From positions 40,400,475-40,464,474 of the forward strand of contig JBANSL010000009.1 of assembly GCA_037127255.1 (NCBI GenBank): 64,000 nucleotides of DNA, read 5' to 3'. Of this stretch, positions 38,664 to 51,590 are shown piece by piece (the first letter of the stretch is position 1; each line of letters begins with the position of its first letter). This DNA comes from Persicaria tinctoria. Taxonomy: Eukaryota > Streptophyta > Magnoliopsida > Caryophyllales > Polygonaceae. Made by a program: the position numbers and the translations under genes. Under the pieces are notes generated by a model. It was given only the letters and a program-made list of their open reading frames with translations, ran no database searches and was not told the origin of the DNA.

Positions 38664-38994
38664 CAAAAGAGGAGCGCATATTCTGAAAAGCCACCAATGG
38701 AACTAAATCGGTGGAATTACATATCCTCTGCAGAGAGTCATGCTCGAGAGTTTGACAAGTTTTTAAGGGTTTTAACAATGTCTGAATCGATCTTAGAGAG
38801 ATTGTGAGCCAACCAAGGTAATTTTTTTTTCTTTTTTCCTTTTTATTTTTAGTTAGGATTAAATTTTCAGATTTTTTTTTATTATTTTCGTTAAAATAAA
38901 ATAAAATTAAAATTGCCGAGAGCACCTAGTTTTAGATTTAATTTTTTTTAGGTTATAGATTACTGTTTTTTTTTTGTTTTTTTTTTATTAAAAA

Positions 38995-39490
38995 AAATCC
39001 CGTCTCCCTCGTTCTTTCCCTTCTCTCTGCCCATCTCAAACGCGCCGCTGGAGCCCTTCTTCACCGCACCAGCCCCCCCCCCCCCCTCTCCAACCTTGGC
39101 CGCCACCGTCCCTTGGCCGCCTCTCGCTCTCTCACCATTCCACCGTCCTCCTCACCGGGATTAATCTTGTTTCATCTGTTGTCCCCCATTCCGGCGACTC
39201 CCTCTCCGGATCGCTGGATTTCCCCCTCACCCGATCCTTCTGTCATCTCACCGCCGGCGACTTCCCAGTATCGCTGAAATTCCTCGCGTTTCGCTGCTAG
39301 TCAACAGATTGGTCCCGCCTTCCACACCAAGGCCACCAGCGAAACTACTTTCCCCTCCTCCAGTCCATCGTTGTCTCACCGCAATTCCCCGATATCCCCG
39401 TTCGCAATCAACAATCTGCCTTCGCCGTTGTTGCTCCTTGTGGATGTGATTCCTCTCGACCTGACTCTGACTCGAGTGCGACTTGGACTT
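38995..39490 (+). other. C-rich, gene-5'-end-like block in unit 1
   Basis: After poly-T runs, sequence rich in CTCC, CGCC and a long C homopolymer (39069-39083) resembles a plant gene 5' untranslated region or first exon. It ends with CGGCAGGTGAGTGAAGG, which has a good splice-donor form. The same block occurs at about 43955-44450, 48897-49391 and 53840-54333, with C runs of different length. It may be a captured host segment. No protein is supported. Confidence 0.45.
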
Positions 39491-40347
39491 CACTATCGGC
39501 AGGTGAGTGAAGGTATACTTGAATTTCCACTTCGAGATTTCTATACTAGGTTGTATTATTGTGTTGGCTTGGATTTGATCGGTTACGACTGAGATTATGC
39601 TTGCTTATTAGTTGAATTGGTGCTCAAGATTGGCAGTGCAACTTAATTACTTAAATTTGACATTTCGATCCTGATGTGTTCGATTCTAGACTGTTGATTT
39701 TTGTTGCGGTTGAATTTTTTATGGTTTTGTTGGAATTTGAAGGGAAGTTATTTTCATATGCTAAATTTTGTATGGTATGTTGAAGCTCCTACACTCCCTG
39801 TAGCTGGTTGACTTCTTCTAGCTATATTTGAATTAGCTGAGTATTTTTAATCGGTCTCGAGTGCTATTGTTATCAAAACAAGCCTAACTTTGAGGCGGTG
39901 CCCATTTTCGCTAGGTTGCTCCCTGAAATCACTTGAATTGCATGTTTCTAAATTGTCATAAGTGATTGAGCATCTATTGATAAGCTGATTTTTTTTTTAT
40001 ACTGGGTTGTGTTATTTCTTTCCCTTAGATGATATCATTATGTTGGAAAGTTGGATTGCTTTGTCCCGTGTGTTTTCTTTGCTTTTAGTTTTGGCCAGGA
40101 CCAATTGCAAAGGGATATGCCATACCATTCCGATTCCAAGAAGGTTCACAAATGCGTATTGCATCCAGTAGGGAGTGGCGGGCGAATTTTGTGCTTCGAA
40201 TCTCCGTCCGATTACTATGAGAGTTGCTGGTTTTTTGGGTCTATTCGGAGGCTACACCACTACCTCTTTTTGAGCTGAGAGCTTGTCTTTGAATGCCTGA
40301 TTACATTGTGAGCTTCTTCTACCTCTTCCATTCTATTTCATTACTTT

Positions 40348-40384
40348 GAGGACAAAGTACGATTTTAAGCACGGGGTGGGGAAT
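40348..40384 (+). other. Central polypurine-like tract, unit 1
   Basis: GAGGACAAAG...TTTAAGCACGGGGTGGGG has the same plan as the tract before the LTRs (GAGGACAAGC...TAAGCATGGGG, 41661-41690). Counterparts in the other units start near 45307, 50247 and 55189. It could be a central plus-strand priming site or the scar of an older 3' end. Confidence 0.5.
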
Positions 40385-41660
40385 TCAAGTGTAGCTCCGT
40401 CTTTATATATATGTTAGTTTTCTGTTTTTTGTTTTTTTTTTTTAATTTTTTTTATGCATTTCATTGCATTTAGATGTTATTAACGATACACATCTTGGTT
40501 TAGTTTGTCCTCTAATTCATTCTTATGATCTTAATTGCGTAAATCCCATGATTTGATTGGATTGCTTGAAAATGATTTTTGGAGCATGATTTGAGAATAT
40601 AATTGAGAAAGTATGGTTCATAGTTAAGGTTTAATTAAAATCTAAAAAAATATAACCCTTTGTGAGTTTCTTTTGGCCTTATAGGGGCTATTCATAATTA
40701 TTTCCCTTTTGCTTTTATAGTGTGATTATACTCTCCATATGCTTGTTTTTCAATACCGTATTGCACATATTTGTTGCTTGTAAATTTCAAATGATTGAGG
40801 CATGTTTTCTTTAGCCATATTATACCCTATCTACCTTACATATTATCCTCTGCTTGAAGCCCATTTGATCCTTAGAGCATATTATTTTTTATAGCTCCAC
40901 AAAAATATATCATAGCCAATGATTAGCCTGACCCTATCCGGGAATTAGGAGGAGAATTGGTGAAAAATCTTTATGTTGGAGTTGCTTTGAGTGGAGATGA
41001 TGTATGTATAGTTGTGCATTGTGAGAGGCATGGCCAAAATAAGGTAACCCTTCTTGCATAATAGAGATGACTTATTACTAGGGGCCTAAGGAGGATAAAA
41101 TTCACTTAGGAGTAAAAGTCTAGTAAGCTTGGACCTAGGGAGGATAAAATTCACCTAGGGGCAAAAGTAAGCATGAAAGAAAAAAAAAAGTCATCATCCG
41201 AATGAAAAAAAATGCATGAGTTGTATGGTTATTGAAATCGAAGAGCTTATTGATGTGTATTGGAGTTTATGTTATTGGAATGGTTTGCGAAATATGGAAG
41301 TTTTGTTGTTATTCTGGTTGGTTGTTCCTTTTTCCCGTATTTTTAGCACCACATGCCTAAATATTTCTCATGCCTTATGTTCCTACCAAAGCCCCATTAC
41401 AGCCTTATAAAAGTCCTCATGATGTTATTTGCAAGTGACAACTTTCACGGTGAGTATTTTGGATTGAGTTGAGAGTTGAACTTTAAAGACTAAACACATG
41501 AGAGCTTGAGTAAAACACATTATCCCGGTGAGTTTGGATTAAATTTGCTTTTACTATTGGATCGCTCATATATTTGCTATGATATTTGTTCTCTTATTCA
41601 TGGCTCCTATTGCTTGATGTTGCTTTTCTATAACTAAGTATGAAGATCTTATTCATTGCT

Positions 41661-41694
41661 TGAGGACAAGCAAAAGTCTAAGCATGGGGTAGTT
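41661..41694 (+). promoter_or_regulatory. Terminal polypurine tract region before LTR 2
   Basis: GAGGACAAGCAAAAGTCTAA then GCATGGGGTAGTT leads directly into TGATAGAG. Equivalent positions precede LTRs 3, 4 and 5. Confidence 0.7.
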
Positions 41695-42935
41695 TGATAG
41701 AGTATATTTTAGTCATGTTTTTAGTATAGATTTGCATAGTAGTTTAGAGCATTTTTACCTATTTTATAGCTTATTTAGTATTATTTGCTATTTGGAATCT
41801 ACACTAGTATTTTTATATATTTCAGGCATTTTCGAGCTGGATCGTATAAATTTGGAGATTACTTGCAAACAAATGGGGATTATTTTACAAATTGAAGGAT
41901 GGGCCAATTGTGCGCTATATGTACTTTTGCAATTCGGACGGTGCAAGGTAGGAGGAGCCACACGGCTTACAAATGTTCTATATTTACTTTCCATGGTTTC
42001 GTTAGATAAAATAGGTTAGTTAGATAGAAAATTATTAGATAGAATTAATATACTCCGTATTAGATTAGTTGGATAGATAGATTAGGGTATTAGGTTTATA
42101 TATATATTGATTCGTACGGCAAGAGAAGAGGAGGCCGAATGTGACAGTGATCGGCCGATTGATTTCTATTGCTTTTTAACCCTAATTACGTTTTGTTTTA
42201 TTTTTATGGAGACCTAAACTCTCCCGTTTTATCTACGATTTGAAGCTTTATTTGATTGAGTTGTGAGGTTCTGAATCTTGTCTCTTATTTCCTATATTTG
42301 AATGTTTCGATTTCTTTGTGCTTGAATGATTGATTGTTTTATTTTATCTTATCTGATCAACTTGGTAGAATCAATTCAATTGCTAGGGTTTTGTAGATTC
42401 CTGATTGTGAACCTTAACCCAAGTGGCAAACTTATCCCTTTAAGACTGATTGAACTAATTGGATGGGTAGGAAGTTGGATGTGTTGTTAAATCCCTCTTT
42501 AGGGACTGCAAATACCTTGGTTAATCTCTGGTCTTAAAGCTATCAATTGGGTTAAATCCTTCTTTAGAGACTGTTCGATTGATAAGGGTTTCTAGGACTG
42601 ATTGGACTAGTAACTATATTAGGTCGGGACAATGACATTAATAGGAATAATAAAAGGACAAGATGAAGTTACAATATCAATTCAACCAAATAAAGTGGAT
42701 AGTTGTAGGTAGAACGATTTTCTCTAAATTGCTTTCCATTAATTTGTTTATAGTTTATTTTATTTTCTTTCTTATTTTCATCAACCAAAACCCTCTTTCA
42801 TATTAATTGGTAAATAAACTTAACTTAGGAATAACTTTATTCTCTGTGGGATCGACTCGTGCTTACCACGCTACATTAGTTAAGTAGGTTCGAATTTATT
42901 TTGATACGGTTTAGGCGACTAAAAACCGCCCATCA
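41695..42935 (+). repeat. Array 2 LTR 2 (1241 bp)
   Basis: The only full-length LTR of the array with the 15-bp segment (near 42028). It begins TGATAGAGTA and ends CCCATCA. It reads CAAACAAATGGGG near 41867, where LTRs 3-5 read CAAAAAAATGTGG. Confidence 0.9.
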
Positions 42936-42938
42936 AAT

Positions 42939-42956
42939 TGGCGCCGTTGCCGGGGA
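42939..42956 (+). promoter_or_regulatory. Primer-binding site (tRNA-Asp), unit 2
   Basis: TGGCGCCGTTGCCGGGGA, three bases after LTR 2. Confidence 0.92.
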
Positions 42957-43093
42957 ATCAAAGTTTATTTCTTTGTTTTGTGTGTTTGCCGATTATTGTA
43001 TATAACTAATTTTGTTGTGAGCCTATCTTACGGTTCATAACACCCGTGCTACTAACAATTTGTGTTCGTGTGTCTAGGTGTGTGTCTCTAAAG

Positions 43094-43618
43094 ATGACTC
43101 ATGGTTTATTTTGTGATTTTTGCGGGGTTTCTAATCATATATTTAAAGATTGTCCCGTATTTAGGGTTCCGATCGGAAAGGTTAAGGAAGTACATCATTT
43201 GTGCAAAACTCAACTTTCTCGTGAGATGAATATCATACATGAGATTGCACAATTAGAGCTCCAAATCGGACAACTAGAGCCTCCATGTCTAGCTCCACAA
43301 ACATCACACGAATCGTCCATGTTGCCCCTTATGGAAAAACACTTTGCCGCAATGGAGTCCCAAATTATAATGATCCAAACTGATTTCAATAACGAGATGA
43401 AGCGGATCCAAATGGCTCACCAAATTACAATTCCAATTATTTCAGAGATTTTTCCTAGGGAGACGGAGGTGGTGGTTAGTGACGACTACGCTATCATCTC
43501 TCTTGACAAGGAGATCTTAGAAGAATGGATAGATGAGCAAGATGAGGAAAATTTCACAATGGGGATTCTATTGTTTGAATTTAATGAGGGTGCAAATGGA
43601 CAAAGAGCTAAAAGATGA
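43094..43618 (+). CDS. Gag-like zinc-knuckle protein, unit 2 (174 aa)
   Basis: Identical in protein sequence to the unit 3 copy; differs from unit 1 at one residue (E for D in the acidic C-terminal part). The CX2CX4HX4C knuckle is intact. Little can be inferred about selection because copies are so similar at the DNA level. Confidence 0.6.
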   Translation: MTHGLFCDFCGVSNHIFKDCPVFRVPIGKVKEVHHLCKTQLSREMNIIHEIAQLELQIGQLEPPCLAPQTSHESSMLPLMEKHFAAMESQIIMIQTDFNNEMKRIQMAHQITIPIISEIFPRETEVVVSDDYAIISLDKEILEEWIDEQDEENFTMGILLFEFNEGANGQRAKR

Positions 43619-46600
43619 CAAAAGAGGAGCGCATATTCTGAAAAGCCACCAATGGAACTGAATCGGTGGAATTACATATCCTCTGCAGAGAGTCATGCTC
43701 GAGAGTTTGACAAGTTTTTAAGGGTTTTAACAATGTCTGAATCGATCTTAGAGAGATTGTGAGCCAACCAAGGTAATTTTTTTTTCTTTTTTCCTTTTTA
43801 TTTTTAGTTAGGATTAAATTTTCAGATTTTTTTTTTATTATTTTCGTTAAAATAAAATAAAATTAAAATTGCCGAGAGCACCTAGTTTTAGATTTAATTT
43901 TTTTTAGGTTATAGATTACTGTTTTTTTTTTGTTTTTTTTTTATTAAAAAAAATCCCGTCTCCCTCGTTCTTTCCCTTCTCTCTGCCCATCTCAAACGCG
44001 CCGCTGGAGCCCTTCTTCACCGCACCAGCCCCCCCCCCCCCCCCCCCTCCAACCTTAGCCGCCACCGTCCCTTGGTCGCCTCTCGCTCTCTCACCATTCC
44101 ACCGTCCTCCTCACCGGGATTAATCTTGTTTCATCTGTTGTCCCCCATTCCGGCGACTCCCTCTCCGGATCGCTGGATTTCCCCCTCACCCGATCCTTCT
44201 GTCATCTCACCGCCGGCGACTTCCCAGTATCGCTGAAATTCCTCGCGTTTCGCTGCTAGTCAACAGATTGGTCCCGCCTTCCACACCAAGGCCACCAGCG
44301 AAAATACTTTCCCCACCTCCAGTCCATCGTTGTCTCACCGCAATTCCCCGATATCCCCGTTCGCAATCAACAATCCGCCTTCGCCGCTGTTGCTCCTTGT
44401 GGATGTGATTCCTCTCGACCTGACTCTGACTCGAGTGCGACTTGGACTTCACTATCGGCAGGTGAGTGAAGGTATACTTGAATTTCCACTTCGAGATTTC
44501 TATACTAGGTTGTATTATTGTCTTGGCTTGGATTTGATCGGTTACGACTGAGATTATGCTTGCATATTAGTTGAATTGGTGCTCAAGATTGGCAGTGCAA
44601 CTTAATTGCTTAAATTTGACATTTCGATCCTGATGTGTTCGATTCTAGACTGTTGATTTTTGTTGCGGTTGAATTTTTTATGGTTTTGTTGGAATTTGAA
44701 GGGAAGTTATTTTCATATGCTAAATTTTGTATGGTATGTTGAAGCTCCTACACTCCCTGTAGCTGGTTGACTTCTTCTAGCTATATTTGAATTAGCTGAG
44801 TATTTTTAATCAGTCTCGAGTGCTATTGTTATCAAAACAAGCCTAACTTTGAGGCGGTGCCCATTTTCGCTAGGTTGCTCCCTGAAATCACTTGAATTGC
44901 ATGTTTCTAAATTGTCATAAGTGATTGAGCATCTATTGATAAGCTGATTTTTTTTTTATACTGGGTTGTGTTATTTCTTTCCCTTAGATGATATCATTAT
45001 GTTGGAAAGTTGGCTTGCTTTGTCCCGTGTGTTTTCTTTGCTTTTAGTTTTGGCCAGGACCAATTGCAAAGGGATATGCCATACCGTTCCGACTCCAAGA
45101 AGGTTCACAAATGCGTATTGCATCCAGTAGGGAGTGGCGGGCGAATTTTGTGCTTCGAATCTCCGTCCGATTACTATGAGAGTTGCTGGTTTTTTGGGTC
45201 TATTCGGAGGCTACACCACTACCTCTTTTTGAGCTGAGAGCTTGTCTTTGAATGCCTGATTACATTGTGAGATTCTTCTACCTCTTCCATTCTATTTCAT
45301 TACTTTGAGGACAAAGTACGATTTTAAGCACGGGGTGGGGAATTCAAGTGTAGCTCCGTCTTTATATATATGTTAGTTTTCTGTTTTTTGTTTTTTTATT
45401 TAATTTTTTTTATGCATTTCATTGCATTTAGATGTTATTAACGATACACATCTTGGTTTAGTTTGTCCTCTAATTCATTCTTATGATCTTAATTGCGTAA
45501 ATCCCATGATTTGATTGGATTGCTTGAAAATGATTTTTGGAGCATGATTTGAGAATATAATTGAGAAAGTATGGTTCATAGTTAAAGTTTAATTAAAATC
45601 TAAAAAAATATAACCCTTTGTGAGTTTCTTTTGGCCTTATAGGGGCTATTCATAATTATTTCCCTTTTGCTTTTATAGTGTGATTATACTCTCCATATGC
45701 TTGTTTTTCAATACCGTATTGCACATATTTGTTGCTTGTAAATTTCAAATGATTGAGGCATGTTTTCTTTAGCCATATTATACCCTATCTACCTTACATA
45801 TTATCCTCTGCTTGAAGCCCATTTGATCCTTAGAGCATATTATTTTTTATAGCTCCACAAAAATATATCATAGCCAATGATTAGCCTGACCCTATCCGGG
45901 AATTAGGAGGAGAATTGGTGAAAAATCTTTATGTTGGAGTTGCTTTGAGTGGAGATGATGTATGTATAGTTGTGCATTGTGAGAGGCATAGCCAAAATAA
46001 GGTAACCCTTCTTGCATAATAGAGATGACTTATTACTAGGGGCCTAAGGAGGATAAAATTCACTTAGGAGTAAAAGTCTAGTAAGCTTGGACCTAGGGAG
46101 GATAAAATTCACCTAGGGGCAAAAGTAAGCATGAAAGAAAAAAAAAAGTCATCATCCGAATGAAAAAAAATGCATGAGTTGTATGGTTATTGAAATCGAA
46201 GAGCTTATTGATGTGTATTGGAGTTTATGTTATTGGAATGGTTTGCGAAATATGGAAGTTTTGTTGTTATTCTGGTTGGTTGTTCCTTTTTCCCGTATTT
46301 TTAGCACCACATGCCTAAATATTTCTCATGCCTTATGTTCCTACCAAAGCCCCATTACAGCCTTATAAAAGTCCTCATGATGTTATTTGCAAGTGACAAC
46401 TTTCACGGTGAGTATTTTGGATTGAGTTGAGAGTTGAACTTTAAAGACAAACACATGAGAGCTTGAGTAAAACACATTATCCCGGTGAGTTTGGATTAAA
46501 TTTGCTTTTACTATTGGATCGCTCATATATTTGCTATGATATTTGTTCTCTTATTCATGGCTCCTATTGCTTGATGTTGCTTTTCTATAACTAAGTATGA

Positions 46601-46651
46601 AGATCTTATTCATTGCTTGAGGACAAGCAAAAGTCTAAGCATGGGGTAGTT

Positions 46652-47877
46652 TGATAGAGTATATTTTAGTCATGTTTTTAGTATAGATTTGCATAGTAGT
46701 TTAGAGCATTTTTACCTATTTTATAGCTTATTTAGTATTATTTGCTATTTGGAATCTACACTAGTATTTTTATATATTTCAGGCATTTTCGAGCTGGATC
46801 GTATAAATTTGGAGATTACTTGCAAAAAAATGTGGATTATTTTACAAATTGAAGGATGGGCCAATTGTGCGCTATATGTACTTTTGCAATTCGGACGGTG
46901 CAAGGCAGGAGGAGCCACACGGCTTACAAATGTTCTATATTTACTTTCCATGGTTTCGTTAGATAAAATAGGTTAGTTAGATAGAATTAATATACTCCGT
47001 ATTAGATTAGTTGGATAGATAGATTAGGGTATTAGGTTTATATATATATTGATTCATACGGCAAGAGAAGAGGAGGCCGAATGTGACAGTGATCGGCCGA
47101 TTGATTTCTATTGCTTTTTAACCCTAATTACGTTTTGTTTTATTTTTATGGAGACCTAAACTCTCCCGTTTTATCTACGATTTGAAGCTTTATTTGATTG
47201 AGTTGTGAGGTTCTGAATCTTGTCTCTTATTTCCTATATTTGAATGTTTCGATTTCTTTGTGCTTGAATGATTGATTGTTTTATTTTATCTTGTCTGATC
47301 AACTTGGTAGAATCAATTCAATTGCTAGGGTTTTGTAGATTCCTGATTGTGAACCTTAACCCAAGTGGCAAACTTATCCCTTTAAGACTGATTGAACTAA
47401 TTGGATGGGTAGGAAGTTGGATGTGTTGTTAAATCCCTCTTTAGGGACTGCAAATACCTTGGTTAATCTCTGGTCTTAAAGCTATCAATTGGGTTAAATC
47501 CTTCTTTAGAGACTCTTCGATTGATAAGGGTTTCTAGGACTGATTGGACTAGTAACTATATTAGGTCGGGACAATGGCATTCATAGGAATAATAAAAGGA
47601 CAAGATGAAGTTACAATATCAATTCAACCAAATAAAGTGGATAGTTGTAGGTAGAACGATTTTCTCTAAATTGCTTTCCATTAATTTGTTTATAGTTTAT
47701 TTTATTTTCTTTCTTATTTTCATCAACCAAAACCCTCTTTCATATTAATTGGTAAATAAACTTAACTTAGGAATAACTTTATTCTCTGTGGGATCGACTC
47801 GTGCTTACCACGCTACATTAGTTAAGTAGGTTCGAATTTATTTTGATACGGTTTAGGCGACTAAAAACCGCCCATCA
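46652..47877 (+). repeat. Array 2 LTR 3 (1226 bp)
   Basis: TG...CA with the 15-bp segment absent. A private change is GACTCTTCGATTG near 47512, where the others read GACTGTTCGATTG. Confidence 0.9.
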
Positions 47878-47880
47878 AAT

Positions 47881-47898
47881 TGGCGCCGTTGCCGGGGA
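47881..47898 (+). promoter_or_regulatory. Primer-binding site (tRNA-Asp), unit 3
   Basis: TGGCGCCGTTGCCGGGGA, three bases after LTR 3. Confidence 0.92.
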
Positions 47899-48035
47899 AT
47901 CAAAGTTTATTTCTTTGTTTTGTGTGTTTGCCAATTATTGTATATAACTAATTTTGTTGTGAGCCTATCTTACGGTTCATAACACCCGTGCTACTAACAA
48001 TTTGTGTTCGTGTGTCTAGGTGTGTGTCTCTAAAG

Positions 48036-48560
48036 ATGACTCATGGTTTATTTTGTGATTTTTGCGGGGTTTCTAATCATATATTTAAAGATTGTCCCGT
48101 ATTTAGGGTTCCGATCGGAAAGGTTAAGGAAGTACATCATTTGTGCAAAACTCAACTTTCTCGTGAGATGAATATCATACATGAGATTGCACAATTAGAG
48201 CTCCAAATCGGACAACTAGAGCCTCCATGTCTAGCTCCACAAACATCACACGAATCGTCCATGTTGCCCCTTATGGAAAAACACTTTGCCGCAATGGAGT
48301 CCCAAATTATAATGATCCAAACTGATTTCAATAACGAGATGAAGCGGATCCAAATGGCTCACCAAATTACAATTCCAATTATTTCAGAGATTTTTCCTAG
48401 GGAGACGGAGGTGGTGGTTAGTGACGACTACGCTATCATCTCTCTTGACAAGGAGATCTTAGAAGAATGGATAGATGAGCAAGATGAGGAAAATTTCACA
48501 ATGGGGATTCTATTGTTTGAATTTAATGAGGGTGCAAATGGACAAAGAGCTAAAAGATGA
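48036..48560 (+). CDS. Gag-like zinc-knuckle protein, unit 3 (174 aa)
   Basis: Intact copy with the knuckle at residues 7-20, identical in protein to unit 2. Same start choice (ATG 48036) and same caveats as the other units. Confidence 0.6.
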   Translation: MTHGLFCDFCGVSNHIFKDCPVFRVPIGKVKEVHHLCKTQLSREMNIIHEIAQLELQIGQLEPPCLAPQTSHESSMLPLMEKHFAAMESQIIMIQTDFNNEMKRIQMAHQITIPIISEIFPRETEVVVSDDYAIISLDKEILEEWIDEQDEENFTMGILLFEFNEGANGQRAKR

Positions 48561-51500
48561 CAAAAGAGGAGCGCATATTCTGAAAAGCCACCAATGGAAC
48601 TGAATCGGTGGAATTACATATCCTCTGCAGAGAGTCATGCTCGAGAGTTTGACAAGTTTTTAAGGGTTTTAACAATGTCTGAATCGATCTTAGAGAGATT
48701 GTGAGCCAACCAAGGTAATTTTTTTTTCTTTTTTCCTTTTTATTTTTAGTTAGGATTAAATTTTCAGATTTTTTTTTTATTATTTTCGTTAAAATAAAAT
48801 AAAATTAAAATTGCCGAGAGCACCTAGTTTTAGATTTAATTTTTTTTAGGTTATAGATTACTGTTTTTTTTTTGTTTTTTTTTTATTAAAAAAAATCCCG
48901 TCTCCCTCGTTCTTTCCCTTCTCTCTGCCCATCTCAAACGCGCCGCTGGAGCCCTTCTTCACCGCACCAGCCCCCCCCCCCCCCCCTCCAACCTTAGCCG
49001 CCACCGTCCCTTGGTCGCCTCTCGCTCTCTCACCATTCCACCGTCCTCCTCACCGGGATTAATCTTGTTTCATCTGTTGTCCCCCATTCCGGCGACTCCC
49101 TCTCCGGATCGCTGGATTTCCCCCTCACCCGATCCTTCTGTCATCTCACCGCCGGCGACTTCCCAGTATCGCTGAAATTCCTCGCGTTTCGCTGCTAGTC
49201 AACAGATTGGTCCCGCCTTCCACACCAAGGCCACCAGCGAAAATACTTTCCCCACCTCCAGTCCATCGTTGTCTCACCGCAATTCCCCGATATCCCCGTT
49301 CGCAATCAACAATCCGCCTTCGCCGCTGTTGCTCCTTGTGGATGTGATTCCTCTCGACCTGACTCTGACTCGAGTGCGACTTGGACTTCACTATCGGCAG
49401 GTGAGTGAAGGTATACTTGAATTTCCACTTCGAGATTTCTATACTAGGTTGTATTATTGTCTTGGCTTGGATTTGATCGGTTACGACTGAGATTATGCTT
49501 GCATATTAGTTGAATTGGTGCTCAAGATTGGCAGTGCAACTTAATTGCTTAAATTTGACATTTCGATCCTGATGTGTTCGATTCTAGACTGTTGATTTTT
49601 GTTGCGGTTGAATTTTTTATGGTTTTGTTGGAATTTGAAGGGAAGTTATTTTCATATGCTAAATTTTGTATGGTATGTTGAAGCTCCTACACTCCCTGTA
49701 GCTGGTTGACTTCTTCTAGCTATATTTGAATTAGCTGAGTATTTTTAATCAGTCTCGAGTGCTATTGTTATCAAAACAAGCCTAACTTTGAGGCGGTGCC
49801 CATTTTCGCTAGGTTGCTCCCTGAAATCACTTGAATTGCATGTTTCTAAATTGTCATAAGTGATTGAGCATCTATTGATAAGCTGATTTTTTTTTTATAC
49901 TGGGTTGTGTTATTTCTTTCCCTTAGATGATATCATTATGTTGGAAAGTTGGCTTGCTTTGTCCCGTGTGTTTTCTTTGCTTTTAGTTTTGGCCAGGACC
50001 AATTGCAAAGGGATATGCCATACCGTTCCGACTCCAAGAAGGTTCACAAATGCGTATTGCATCCAGTAGGGAGTGGCGGGCGAATTTTGTGCTTCGAATC
50101 TCCGTCCGATTACTATGAGAGTTGCTGGTTTTTTGGGTCTATTCGGAGGCTACACCACTACCTCTTTTTGAGCTGAGAGCTTGTCTTTGAATGCCTGATT
50201 ACATTGTGAGATTCTTCTACCTCTTCCATTCTATTTCATTACTTTGAGGACAAAGTACGATTTTAAGCACGGGGTGGGGAATTCAAGTGTAGCTCCGTCT
50301 TTATATATATGTTAGTTTTCTGTTTTTTGTTTTTTTATTTAATTTTTTTTATGCATTTCATTGCATTTAGATGTTATTAACGATACACATCTTGGTTTAG
50401 TTTGTCCTCTAATTCATTCTTATGATCTTAATTGCGTAAATCCCATGATTTGATTGGATTGCTTGAAAATGATTTTTGGAGCATGATTTGAGAATATAAT
50501 TGAGAAAGTATGGTTCATAGTTAAAGTTTAATTAAAATCTAAAAAAATATAACCCTTTGTGAGTTTCTTTTGGCCTTATAGGGGCTATTCATAATTATTT
50601 CCCTTTTGCTTTTATAGTGTGATTATACTCTCCATATGCTTGTTTTTCAATACCGTATTGCACATATTTGTTGCTTGTAAATTTCAAATGATTGAGGCAT
50701 GTTTTCTTTAGCCATATTATACCCTATCTACCTTACATATTATCCTCTGCTTGAAGCCCATTTGATCCTTAGAGCATATTATTTTTTATAGCTCCACAAA
50801 AATATATCATAGCCAATGATTAGCCTGACCCTATCCGGGAATTAGGAGGAGAATTGGTGAAAAATCTTTATGTTGGAGTTGCTTTGAGTGGAGATGATGT
50901 ATGTATAGTTGTGCATTGTGAGAGGCATAGCCAAAATAAGGTAACCCTTCTTGCATAATAGAGATGACTTATTACTAGGGGCCTAAGGAGGATAAAATTC
51001 ACTTAGGAGTAAAAGTCTAGTAAGCTTGGACCTAGGGAGGATAAAATTCACCTAGGGGCAAAAGTAAGCATGAAAGAAAAAAAAAAGTCATCATCCGAAT
51101 GAAAAAAAATGCATGAGTTGTATGGTTATTGAAATCGAAGAGCTTATTGATGTGTATTGGAGTTTATGTTATTGGAATGGTTTGCGAAATATGGAAGTTT
51201 TGTTGTTATTCTGGTTGGTTGTTCCTTTTTCCCGTATTTTTAGCACCACATGCCTAAATATTTCTCATGCCTTATGTTCCTACCAAAGCCCCATTACAGC
51301 CTTATAAAAGTCCTCATGATGTTATTTGCAAGTGACAACTTTCACGGTGAGTATTTTGGATTGAGTTGAGAGTTGAACTTTAAAGACAAACACATGAGAG
51401 CTTGAGTAAAACACATTATCCCGGTGAGTTTGGATTAAATTTGCTTTTACTATTGGATCGCTCATATATTTGCTATGATATTTGTTCTCTTATTCATGGC

Positions 51501-51590
51501 TCCTATTGCTTGATGTTGCTTTTCTATAACTAAGTATGAAGATCTTATTCATTGCTTGAGGACAAGCAAAAGTCTAAGCATGGGGTAGTT

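Larger units (their letters stand above)
37981..41694 (+). other. Array 2 internal region 1 (3714 bp)
   Basis: In order it holds the primer site, the Gag-like ORF, T- and A-rich runs (38818-38990), a C-rich block resembling a plant gene 5' region (about 39000-39490), a long AT-rich non-coding stretch, a central GAGGACAA...GGGG tract (40348-40384), two short direct repeats of GGATAAAATTCAC (41092-41175), and the terminal purine tract. It shares marks with internal region 4 (GCTTGCTTATTAG, GACTAAACACATG) that regions 2 and 3 lack. Confidence 0.85.
42936..46651 (+). other. Array 2 internal region 2 (3716 bp)
   Basis: Same layout as region 1. It is almost identical to region 3: both have GCTTGCATATTAG near 44562, GACAAACACATG near 46447 and a TCCAACCTTAGCC variant after the C run. 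Apart from the Gag-like ORF it appears non-coding. Confidence 0.85.
47878..51590 (+). other. Array 2 internal region 3 (3713 bp)
   Basis: Nearly the same sequence as region 2, but near 47932 it reads GCCAATTATTG like region 4, where regions 1 and 2 read GCCGATTATTG. This mix of affinities indicates exchange between units. Confidence 0.85.

Noticed and set aside
40051..40278. 75-codon ORF conserved in all array 2 units, with coding-like look
   Set aside because: It has no ATG at its start and no recognised domain, and its conservation equals that of the surrounding DNA. It may be a captured fragment but cannot be called a gene.
41732..42019. 95-codon ORF spanning the start of each array 2 LTR
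   Set aside because: It lies in LTR sequence, begins at a non-ATG codon and shows no domain.
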